From Inquilinus ginsengisoli_B (lineage in GTDB: Bacteria; Pseudomonadota; Alphaproteobacteria; DSM-16000; Inquilinaceae): DNA of 64,000 nt. The notes under the pieces are model-generated. The model saw nothing but the letters and a program-made list of their open reading frames with translations. It was not told where the DNA came from and made no database searches. Position numbers and translations under genes: made by a program. Below, in pieces: positions 26,471 to 34,497 of this stretch (positions within the stretch are counted from its first letter, which is position 1; each line of letters opens with the position of its first letter). Where the stretch lies: positions 4,340,001 to 4,404,000 of the forward strand of contig NZ_JBNDJK010000001.1 of NCBI RefSeq assembly GCF_050434925.1, given 5' to 3'.

Positions 26471-26803
26471 ATGAATTTCGCATCCACGCTTGCCGGCCCT
26501 GCGGCCGGCCTCGCCCTTGCCTTGACCGCCATCCAGCCGGGCCCGGCGATCGCCCAGGCGGAGAGCCCCTGTGCCCCTTACGAGATCGTCGCCGCGGCGC
26601 TGAGCGAGCGCTATCACGAGGCCCCGGTGGCGCGGATGCTGTCCGACCGCGGCTTCGTCATCGAGATCCTGGCGTCGGCCGACGGCACCACGGCCACCGT
26701 GCTCGGCATCCAGGCCAGCGGCACCGCCTGCGTGCTGGCGACCGGGTCGGCTTTCGCCCTGGTCAACCCGGCGGCGGCGCCGGTGCCGGGGACGGGTGCA
26801 TGA
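26471..26803 (+). CDS. Small exported protein of unknown function
   Basis: 110 aa, with GGAG upstream. The N-terminus (NFASTLAGPAAGLALALTAI) looks like a signal peptide with cleavage near AIAQA. The remaining ~80 residues are soluble with two cysteines (about positions 34 and 87) that could form a disulphide. No family recognised. It is the first gene divergent from the CI-like repressor and overlaps the next gene by 4 bp, so it is probably an early prophage gene. Confidence 0.65.
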   Translation: MNFASTLAGPAAGLALALTAIQPGPAIAQAESPCAPYEIVAAALSERYHEAPVARMLSDRGFVIEILASADGTTATVLGIQASGTACVLATGSAFALVNPAAAPVPGTGA

Positions 26804-27306
26804 TGGGCGGCGAGGCCCCGCTCAGCGACCGCAGCCGGACGCTGTTCGCGATCATCGCCGCCGCGGCGGAGGAGGGGGCGGTGACACCCTCGACGGCCGA
26901 GCTGACGGCGACGCTGCAGGCCGCCGGCCACCGGATCGGCAGCAATCCCGGCCTGATCAGCTACGAGCTGCGCCGGCTGCGGTGCGCCGGCCTGATCACC
27001 GTCATCGGCCGCCGCCGGCGCATCTTCGAGATCGCCGCCACCGGCCGGCGCACGGTGCCGCGCCGGGGCGGGCCCAGCGCGACACGGACACTGGCCCTGG
27101 CCGAGGCGAAGGGCCGCCTCCGGATGGCGCAGGCGGGCTGGCCGCGGCCGACCAAGGACAGCGCCGCCAGCTACGACGCGGCGGTGCAGCGCCGCGAATT
27201 CGCCAGGCACGAGCATCCCGAGCGGTCCGGCCCGGTGGTCCGGATCAGCCCGCCGGCCCGGTGGTCATCGACCGGCTGCGCGACGGCGATGATGGCGGCC
27301 TGGTGA
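26800..27306 (+). CDS. Winged-helix-like phage protein of unknown function
   Basis: 168 aa, ATGA-coupled to the preceding gene. Residues about 8-85 look like a winged helix (LFAIIAAAAEEGAV, STAELTATLQ, ISYELRRLRCAGLITV, RRRRIFEIAATG), which would bind DNA; the rest is basic and Ala/Arg-rich. Possibly a replication-initiation-like or regulatory early gene. Its stop codon is followed at once by repeat element copy 1, so the present C-terminus may have been set by that element. Confidence 0.6.
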   Translation: MMGGEAPLSDRSRTLFAIIAAAAEEGAVTPSTAELTATLQAAGHRIGSNPGLISYELRRLRCAGLITVIGRRRRIFEIAATGRRTVPRRGGPSATRTLALAEAKGRLRMAQAGWPRPTKDSAASYDAAVQRREFARHEHPERSGPVVRISPPARWSSTGCATAMMAAW

Positions 27307-27307
27307 G

Positions 27308-27450
27308 GAGACCATTTGGTAATGCTACCGGCATGGCCGTCTGACGGCGGACTCGAGGCTTCCGGTGCTCACGGACTCAGACGTCCGCTGCGCGCCGGTT
27401 CTCGAAACCACCACCAGCCGACTCATGCCAGCGCATTCTCAAACGGTCTC
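27308..27450 (+). repeat. Stop-codon-linked stem-loop element, copy 1
   Basis: 143 bp, starting 2 bp after the stop codon of 26800-27306. Ends are inverted (GGAGACCATTTGG against CAAACGGTCTCC). Related to copies at 32054-32198 and 44197-44341; shared core includes CTTCCGGTGCTCACGGA and CCGGTTCTCGAAACCACC. Confidence 0.8.
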
Positions 27451-27461
27451 CGGGTGAGCCC

Positions 27462-27755
27462 TCAGATGCGGGCGGCGGCCGGGCCGCTGAAATGGGCTTC
27501 GCAGAAGGCGGCGAAGTCACGGCGGAACTGCTCCAGCTCATAGGGCTCGGGCGGCTCCGCCAACGCCCGGTGCGTGATCGCGGCCAGGATGCAGTCGTGG
27601 ATCCGGTCCAGGCTGCCGCCGTCGCGCGCGATCCGCATTGCGCGGGCGATCCATCCCACCTCCAGCATCGAGGGCCGATGGCCCTCCTGCCAGTTGAGCA
27701 GATAGATGCGCAGCCAGGCGTGGATCGCCTCGGCCTGCCTTGCGGATTCAGACAT
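27462..27755 (-). CDS. Hypothetical small protein
   Basis: 97 aa from ATG 27755, with a strong GGAGGT site 5 bp upstream. A helical protein with LRIYLLNWQEGHRPSMLEVGWIARAMR and a C-terminal FRRDFAAFCEAHF. I do not recognise the family; alphaproteobacterial prophages often carry such a small protein near the DUF6456-type gene. It is divergent from 27877. The longer frame to 28568 is antisense to that gene and not real. Confidence 0.7.
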   Translation of the reverse strand: MSESARQAEAIHAWLRIYLLNWQEGHRPSMLEVGWIARAMRIARDGGSLDRIHDCILAAITHRALAEPPEPYELEQFRRDFAAFCEAHFSGPAAARI

Positions 27756-27876
27756 GCGACCTCCGGTCATCCCATGAGAGCAAGGGGGCGACCCTGGAAG
27801 TTGTTCCCGATCAAAGAGATGAAGGCGGCAGGATGCCGCCGCCATCGCGGACTTTCCGAACCGGCAGAGGGGCGAG

Positions 27877-28472
27877 ATGGTGCGACGCAGGATCGGCCGC
27901 GACGGGGCGGCTGCGACCGGGAAAGAGATGCGGGAGACGCCGGAGCGGGGCCGGCATGCGGCGGGGATCGTCGACCGCCCGACCGGCACCGCGATCGGCG
28001 CGCCCCGGTCGGCCGCCTGGTGCAATCGCCGCTCGACCGGCTGGCGGCGCGGGGCACGATCAGCCCGCGCATGCATTCGGCCGGGCAGCGGCTGCGCGGC
28101 CAGTTCGAGATCGGCGTGCTGGGCGCCAGGGACCGCGACGGCGAGCTGCCGCCCGGCATACGCGGCACCGGCGGGGTGCCGACCCCGAGCGAGGTGCAGC
28201 TCGAAACCCTGCGTGCCTACAAATCGGCGATGCGCTGCCTGGGCGCCCATGTCGGCGCGGTGGTGGAAGCGATGTGCTGCCATGAGCAGGACGTCACGGT
28301 CATCGCCGCCAGGCAGGGCCGCATCCGCGACAAGGTGATGGGTGTGCTGGAGGACGGGCTGAAGACCCTGGCCGACCACTATCGCCTGACCGGCCGCGAC
28401 GATCCGGCACCGGGAGCAGGGGAGGCCGGGCCGCGGCGAGGACCTCGGGCCCGGGCCAAGGGCGTGCCGTGA
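27877..28472 (+). pseudogene. DUF6456-like protein gene, frameshifted
   Basis: The N-terminal part from ATG 27877 (AGAGGGG ribosome site; RETPERGRHAAGIVDRPTGT) lies in one frame, and the recognisable DUF6456-like C-terminus (QSPLDRLAARGTISPRM..AGQRLRGQFE, ending LADHYRLTG) lies in another. The switch falls near 28001-28012, at a CCCC/GG run. Restoring one base would give a protein of about 198 aa. Such proteins are found in alphaproteobacterial genomes and prophages and are probably DNA-binding (function not established). Could be a real lesion or a sequencing error. Confidence 0.65.
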
Positions 28473-28592
28473 CGGGGATCCTCCGGCATCGCGGGGCGTG
28501 GAGCGCCGTCCATGAGCCTGGACAGGGGTGATCCGGAGACCGAAGCCGCAGGCACTTGTCCATTGCAAGCGTCGCCGGCGACCTGCCGCGCG

Positions 28593-29489
28593 TCAGTCGC
28601 GCAATACAGACAGCCCCGCGAGAAGCGGAGCGTACGCGGCGAGCCTGCGGGATACGAACTCGGTGAAGAGCCGCACGCGCTTGGTCTTGCGTGTCTCCCC
28701 CTGCGTGAGAAGCCAGAGCGTTCCATGCATGTGCAGGTCGGTGCCCGGCACCCTCGCCAGCAGGGGGTCGGCATCCCCGACGAAGCACGGCAGTGTCGTC
28801 ATCCCGAGCCCTTGCCGGACCGCCACGATCTGCGCCTCGCCGTCCGTGGCCCTGAACGGAACCCCCGTGGTGCGAACCTCACCCTCGCGGGCCCAGTCCG
28901 GGATGCCATGCATGCTTATGACGATCCACCGGATGGGATCAGTCGCACCGGCACGCCACGCGGCCAGCCGATCGCGAGACATGTAGACGCCGCCGAACAG
29001 CTCCGGTCCCTTCAGGCCGTGAAGATTGAGCGGCAGGGTTTTGCGGTCGTAGACGACGCGGATCGCGACATCGGCCTCCCGGTTGGTCAGATTTGCCAGC
29101 TCGCCGGACGACAGGATTTCCATCTCGATGTCCGGATGCAGACGCGCGAAATCGGCGAAGTCCGGCATCAGCAGGTGGGTCGCGAGGGGCGGCGCCAGCG
29201 TCACCCGCAGAAGCCCGCGCACGCTCTGGTCGCGGCCGAAGACGCGCGTCTCCAGCTGGTGCGACGACGCTTCCATCTGGTTCGCGAGCTCGAGGACCTC
29301 CTCGCCCGCAGCCGTCAGGCGGTAGCCCGAAGGCAGCTTTTCGAACATCTGCGCCCCGAGGCGTTCCTCGAGCTGGGCGACGCGTCGCAGCACGGTCGAG
29401 TGATTCACCCCGAGGCGCCCGGCGGCGGCCCGCACCGAGCCTCCCCGCGCGACGGCGAGAAAGTAGCGAACGTCATCCCAGTCGATCAT
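28593..29489 (-). CDS. LysR-family transcriptional regulator
   Basis: 298 aa from ATG 29489 (MIDWDDVRYFLAVARGG). The winged HTH occupies residues 1-60 (SVRAAAGRLGVNHSTVLRRVAQLEERLG), then a LysR substrate domain to about 290. It is divergent from the SDR gene at 29740 and probably regulates it and the NADP-binding protein gene at 30650, an arrangement common in proteobacteria. The upstream extension to 29588 lacks a start signal. Confidence 0.93.
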   Translation of the reverse strand: MIDWDDVRYFLAVARGGSVRAAAGRLGVNHSTVLRRVAQLEERLGAQMFEKLPSGYRLTAAGEEVLELANQMEASSHQLETRVFGRDQSVRGLLRVTLAPPLATHLLMPDFADFARLHPDIEMEILSSGELANLTNREADVAIRVVYDRKTLPLNLHGLKGPELFGGVYMSRDRLAAWRAGATDPIRWIVISMHGIPDWAREGEVRTTGVPFRATDGEAQIVAVRQGLGMTTLPCFVGDADPLLARVPGTDLHMHGTLWLLTQGETRKTKRVRLFTEFVSRRLAAYAPLLAGLSVLRD

Positions 29490-29739
29490 GGTGCATTTCC
29501 GCGCCGCACGGTGCGGCTTCCAAAGCCCGTAGCTAGACCATCGTAACCTATGTCGGCGAGCGTGGCCCAATTTCCGAATGGCTGACACCGATCGTCGCGG
29601 CCGGTGTCAGCCGTCCGGCTGGATCGATTTCGCACCACCGGTGTGCGCGCTTCCGCACTCAACGCCTGACGCCGGCGGACCCATTTCGAGCGTCTCGGGG
29701 ACCTCCCCGATCGGACAGAGACGGAGTTTGAAGGACGTC

Positions 29740-30475
29740 ATGGGAAAGCTTGAAGGTAAGGTTGCAGTCATCACGGGAGGATCGAGCGGCATGGCGCTGG
29801 CGAGCGCCAGGCGGTTCGTCGAAGAAGGCGCCTATGTCTTCATCACGGGCCGGAAACAGGAGGCGCTGGACGAGGCCGTCAGGCTGATCGGCCGGAACGT
29901 GACCGGCGTGCGCGGCGACGCGGCCAATCTCGACGACCTCGACCGGCTGTTCGACACGGTCAAGCGCGAGAAGGGCAGGATCGACGTCCTGTATGCGAGC
30001 CGCCGGCATGGGCGAAGCCGTTCCGCTGGGCGAGATCACCGAGCAGCATTTCGATGCGGCCTTCGGCCTGAACACGCGCGGCACGCTGTTCACGGTTCAG
30101 AAGGCGTTGCCGCTGTTCAACGACGGCGGATCGATCTTCATGACCGGGTCGGTTGCTTCGGTGAAAGGGTTTCCTGGTTACGGCGTGTATGCGGCGAGCA
30201 AGGCGGCGTTGCGGTCATTCGCACGCACCTGGCTCAACGAACTGAAGGGCAGGAATATCCGGGTGAACGTGCTGAGCCCGGGGCCGATCGCCACACCGAT
30301 GCAGGACCAAGTCCTCACCGAAGAGGCGAAGCGGATGTTCGAATCCCTGATCCCGCGGGGAAAGATGGGCCGTCCTGAGGAAATTGCGGCGGTCGCACTG
30401 TTTCTTGCCTCAGACGAGTCGAGCTTCGTGAATGGGGTGGAGCTGTCCGTCGACGGCGGCTTCTCGGCCATCTGA
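29740..30475 (+). pseudogene. Short-chain dehydrogenase/reductase gene, frameshifted
   Basis: The start at ATG 29740 (MGKLEGKVAVITGGSSG, NAD(P) site) reads in one frame to about 29996, and the rest (AAGMGEAVPL... with YGVYAASK catalytic motif and the usual C-terminal DESSFVNGVELSVDGG) continues in another frame from 29993. The expected LYANAAG is broken at CTGTATGCGAGCC, where the frame has shifted by +1 or -2 bases. Intact it would be a classical SDR of about 245 aa. Either a recent inactivation or an assembly error. Confidence 0.85.
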
Positions 30476-30649
30476 AATCGCGCCAGATCGCGGGATTGGT
30501 GGACGGCTTCCGCGCTGAACGGTCAGTCCGGGCCGCGCGGAAGTCGGTCACGGCGGGACGCCCACGGGAAGGTCGCCACGCAGCGGAACGGATAACCCGG
30601 CGCCGTTGAAGGCCGGGGACTCACTATCAACACGGATCGGAGAAGCGTC

Positions 30650-31249
30650 ATGAGCTACGCAATCGTAGGATTCGGTAAGATCGGCCAGGCCCTCGCCCGC
30701 GCCTTCGCCCGCAAGAACATCGACGTGGCCGTCGCGAGCCGCCGGCCGCCCGAGGTGTTGGCGCCGCAGGCCCGGGCGATCGGACCCACGGTCGTCGCCA
30801 AGTCGCTGCGGGATGCACTCGAGGCCGACACGATCATCCTGGCGGTCCCGTTCGGGGAGCATCGCGAGGTTGCGAAGGCCCTGCCGAGCTGGGAAGGCAA
30901 GACGGTCATCGACGCGACGAACGCGTTTCCCGTCCCTGAAGAGCTGGACGGCCTGCCGTCCTCCGCCTTCGTCGCCAAGGCGTTCACCGGCGCCAGGCTC
31001 GTGAAAGGGTTCAATCACCTGGTCGCGGCCACCCTGGCTGCCGATCCGGTCGTCGAGGGCGGCCACCGTGTCGTCTTTCTGTCGAGCGACGACGAGGACG
31101 CGATCGCTCCCGTGGCGGCCTTGGCCAAACAACTCGGGTTCGCACCCCTCAAGCTGGGAAAGCTCAACGAGGGTGGCGCGCTGGTGCACGCACGCGGCCG
31201 CGCTTGGGGCCAGCTGATTTTCCAGGACCTGTTCAAGAAGGAGCAGTAA
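30650..31249 (+). CDS. NADP-dependent oxidoreductase (F420-dependent NADP reductase-like)
   Basis: 199 aa. Rossmann fold starting at residue 2 (AIVGFGKIGQALARAF) with ASRRPPE after beta-2 favouring NADP, then AVPFGEHREVAKAL, VIDATNAFP, VKGFNHLVA and a C-terminal Gln-Leu-Gly-Phe segment. This family (NADPH-dependent F420 reductase-like, NAD_binding_F420-like) is common next to LysR/SDR genes; the organism need not make F420. Substrate unknown. Confidence 0.85.
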   Translation: MSYAIVGFGKIGQALARAFARKNIDVAVASRRPPEVLAPQARAIGPTVVAKSLRDALEADTIILAVPFGEHREVAKALPSWEGKTVIDATNAFPVPEELDGLPSSAFVAKAFTGARLVKGFNHLVAATLAADPVVEGGHRVVFLSSDDEDAIAPVAALAKQLGFAPLKLGKLNEGGALVHARGRAWGQLIFQDLFKKEQ

Positions 31250-31353
31250 CGGATTTGCTGTCCACCGCCAGAGGTGCGGTTTGCCCGGGCCGGTGGTCAG
31301 GGGGGCTCTGCGATGTGTACGATGGCTGGGCTGTCGGAGCGCAGGGGGGGCGG

Positions 31354-32055
31354 TTGGCTGACAAAGACGCAGATATCGCGCCGACGCGATCGCGGAGCCG
31401 CGGCGCGCGGAGCCGGCACCGGGAGCTCGCCGTTCCCGGATATGCGAGCGGCGCCGATGCCCCGCTGCGAGCGACCGCCGATGCGCTGGAGCGTGCCCGG
31501 CACGCCCGGTCCATCGTGCTGGTCGAGGGGATCAGCGATCAGATCGCCGTCGAGACCCTGGCGAGCCTGCAGGGCAGAGACCTGACGCGGGACGGCGTGG
31601 TCGTGGTGCCGATCGGCGGCGCCCGGTCGGTGTCGAAGTTCCTGGCCCGCTTCGGGCCGGCCGGCGCCGGGCTGCGCGTCGGCGGGCTGTGCGATGCCGC
31701 CGAGGAGCGGCATTTCTGTCGTGAACTGGCGCGGGCCGGCTATGCGCCGCCCGAGACGCGCAGCGACCTCGAACGCGAGGGGTTCTTCGTCTGCGACCGC
31801 GACCTGGAGGACGAGCTCATCCGCGCGGTCGGGCCCGACGCCATCGAAGCGATCCTGGCGGAGGAGGGCGACCTCGCTTCGTTCCGCACGCTGCAGAGGC
31901 AAGCCGCATGGCGCGACGCCGGCTTCGGCGCTCAGCTGCGCCGCTTCCTGGGGGCCGGCGCACGCCGGAAGCTGCGCTATGCCAGCCTTTTCGTTCTCGC
32001 GCTGGACCTCGACCGCCAGCCCCGGCCCCTGCAGGGCGTCCTGACCCGGGCTTAG
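31354..32055 (+). CDS. Stand-alone OLD-type TOPRIM domain protein
   Basis: 233 aa from TTG 31354, chosen for the AGGGGGG site just upstream; the longer frame from 31204 overlaps the previous gene. Residues about 50-145 form an OLD-like TOPRIM domain: VLVEGISDQIAVETLA (catalytic Glu), VVVPIGGARSVSKFL, GLCDAAEE (Asp). The second half (FFVCDRDLEDELIRAVG and SFRTLQRQAAWR to RRKLRYASLFVLALD) is the usual extension. No ATPase domain is fused or adjacent, unlike OLD nucleases. A nuclease or nucleotidyl-hydrolase role is likely, but the partner is unknown. A truncated copy lies at 36627-36728. Confidence 0.8.
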   Translation: MADKDADIAPTRSRSRGARSRHRELAVPGYASGADAPLRATADALERARHARSIVLVEGISDQIAVETLASLQGRDLTRDGVVVVPIGGARSVSKFLARFGPAGAGLRVGGLCDAAEERHFCRELARAGYAPPETRSDLEREGFFVCDRDLEDELIRAVGPDAIEAILAEEGDLASFRTLQRQAAWRDAGFGAQLRRFLGAGARRKLRYASLFVLALDLDRQPRPLQGVLTRA

Positions 32056-32198
32056 AGCCCGTTTGGGAATGCTACTGGCGAGGCCGTCTGACGGCGGCTT
32101 CTGCGCTTCCGGTGCTCACGGACCCAGACGTCCGCTGCGCTCCGGTTCTCGAAACCACCGCCAGCCGACTCACGCCAGCGCATTCGCAAACGGGCTCT
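32054..32198 (+). repeat. Stop-codon-linked stem-loop element, copy 2
   Basis: 145 bp; its first two bases are the AG of the TAG stop of the TOPRIM gene. Ends AGAGCCCGTTTG and CAAACGGGCTCT are perfect inverted repeats, followed internally by further pairing (GAATGC...CTGGCG). Both arms carry the same C/G change relative to copy 3, preserving pairing. Confidence 0.85.
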
Positions 32199-32309
32199 TA
32201 GAGACCGTCCGGACATGCTGAGCGCGCCGGCGAAAAGATACCGGGCCATCTGTCCGAAACCCCGTACCGCCACAATGTCGCGCAGCGTACACAACCGGCC
32301 AAGCGCAGG

Positions 32310-34378
32310 TCAGAGCACGAAGTCGCCGGCGACGAGGGCCAGGTTGCCGGTGAGCTGGATGTGGAAGTCCGAGGTGCCGTTGCCGTCGACGTCGCCGGCG
32401 ATGGTCGTGACCCCGGGGCTCGTCACGGCGAAGCGGAGCTGCCCGGGCACACCGGTGAACAGGCCGGTGCCGATGAAGGTGAAGACCCCGTTGCCGGGCG
32501 CCCCGCCATTGGCGTCGATCGTCGACAGGTCGATCCTGTCGCCCTGGGCGTGGCTGAAATCGGTGATCCGGTCGGCATTGGCCCCGACCGCGCTTTCGCT
32601 GGTCGCCTTATAGATGAAGCGGTCCGCGCCGGCGCCGCCGGTGAGCGTGTCGCGGCCTGTCCAGCCGCGCATCGTGTTGTCGGCGCCGCTGCCGGTCAGG
32701 GTGTCGTTCAGGCTGGAGCCGTTGAGGTTCTCGATCGAGATCAGGATGTCGCCCTGGGCGGTGCCGCCGGAGACGGTGCCGGCGGCCAGGTTCACCGTCA
32801 CCGCCGCACCGCTGTCGAAGTAGGACGCCGTGTCGCTTCCGATCCCGCCGTCGAGCGTGTCGGCCCCGGCGCCGCCGACCAGCTGGTCATCACCGCCCCA
32901 GCCCCTCAGGACGTTGGAGCCGCCGGTGCCGGTCAGGTTGTCGCCGCCGATATTCGAGCCGGTGAGGTTCTCGATGCCCTCCAGCTTGGCGCCGTCCGAG
33001 CCGTTTCCGGCGACGAGATCGACCACCACCCCCGAGGCGCCGCCGTAATAGGTCGCGGTGTCCGTCCCGGCATCGCCGAAGAGCCTGTCGGCGCCGCCGC
33101 CGCCGCGCAGCAGATCGTCGCCGCCCCCGCCCCGCAGGGTGTTGGCGCCGCTGGTGCCGGTCAGCACGTCGCCGCCGACATTCGAGCCGGTGACGGCCTC
33201 GATGTCGATCAGGATGTTACCCTGAGCGTCGCCGCCCGCGGCGGTGCCGGCCGCGAGATCGACCGTGACCCCCGTGGCGCTGCTGTAGTAGATCACGGTG
33301 TCCATCCCCCCGTAACCGCCATCGAGCGTGTCGGCGCCGCCGCCCCCTTTCAGCAGATCGCTGCCTCCCTCACCCCGCAGGGTGTTGACGCCGCTGTTGC
33401 CGGTTAGCGTGTCGTTGCCGTAATTGGAGCCTGTGACGTTTTCGATGCCGATCAGGCTGTCGGGCTGGTTGTCGCCGCCGGCACCGATCCCGAGGGTGAG
33501 GTCGACGACCGCCGCGTAGGGATCGTCGAGGTAGCTCACTGTGTCCACCCCGCCGCCGCCATCGAGCGTATCGATGCCCCGCCCGCCTTGGAGCGTGTCG
33601 TTGCCGGCACCGCCGCGGAGCAGATCGTCGCCAGCCAAGCCGCCCAGGAAATTGTTTCCGCTGTCGCCGGTCAGGGTATCGCCGCCGACCTTGGACCCGG
33701 TGACATTCTCGATCCCGGCCAGCGTGTCGCCTCCGGCGTCGCCGCCGATGCCGGTGCCGGCAGCGAGGTCGACCGTCACCCCCGATGCGCTTTCGAAATA
33801 GGTCGCGGTGTCCACCCCGGCACCGCCATCCAGCGTGTCGGCACCGGCTCCGCCGCGGAGCAGATCGTCGCCGCCCTCGCCCCGCAGGACATTGGCGCCG
33901 CTGTTCCCGGTCAGTTCGTCGCTGAAATTGGTGCCGGTGAGATTCTCGATGCCGATCAGGGTGTAGAGGCTGGCGTAGGGATTGCCCATCCTGGCACCCC
34001 CGGGGGGAGGAGATGGGCCGTCCCTCCCCAGGGGAGGTCGGAAAAGCTCGCGGTGTCCACCCCATCGCCGCCATCGAGGGTCTGATTGCCGGGCCCCGCG
34101 TGGAGCACATCATTGCCACCGCCGCCGCGGAGGACGCCGTCGCCGCCATTGAGTTCATCGTCGCCGTCGCCGCCATTGAGTTCATCGTAGCCGGCCCCGC
34201 CATTGAGTTTATCGTCGCCGGCCCCGCCATTGAGTTCATCGTTGCCGGCCCCGCCATTGAGTTCATCGTTGCCGTCCAAACCGGAGAGGGTATCGTCGCC
34301 GCCGAAGCCGTTGATCGTGTCGCCGCTCGACGTACCGTCGATAACGTTCTGGTTGTCGTCGCCGTTGATGATCGCCAC
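32310..34378 (-). pseudogene. RTX-type calcium-binding protein 3, frameshifted
   Basis: The N-terminal part from GTG 34378 (GAGGGAG upstream; AIINGDDNQNVIDG, then a long run of GGAGNDELN nonapeptides) and the C-terminal part (from about 33989, MGNPYASLYTLIGIENLTG to VAGDFVL) are in different frames. Alignment with the intact neighbour at 34498-36471 shows the break near 34000-34013, in a run of C6/G5. Repaired it would be about 690 aa: an RTX protein with the M10-type C-terminal export module, lacking any N-terminal enzymatic domain. Confidence 0.85.
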
Positions 34379-34395
34379 GTGTTTCTCCCTCAAAA

Positions 34396-34495
34396 GACGT
34401 GAAAATATTGAGACAAATATCTGTATTCAGGGCGGCGTTGCCGCCCCTGCTCGATCCATTCTCCCGGCAGGGGCCGGGCCGGGTCAAGCCGGCCT
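34396..34495 (-). promoter_or_regulatory. Duplicated upstream region of RTX gene 3
   Basis: This block is repeated ahead of RTX gene 4 (36487-36590). Shared parts: AATATTGAGACAAATAT (imperfect palindrome, 34404-34420), TGTATTCAGGGC, and a hairpin GGGCGGC-GTT-GCCGCCC (34430-34446). The AT-rich part probably holds the promoter; the hairpin may end transcription from the upstream gene. Confidence 0.55.
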
Positions 34496-34497
34496 GG

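Noticed and set aside
27462..28568. 368-codon minus-strand frame
   Set aside because: Only the last 97 codons, from ATG 27755 with a strong ribosome site, look like a gene; the rest is antisense to the DUF6456-like gene.
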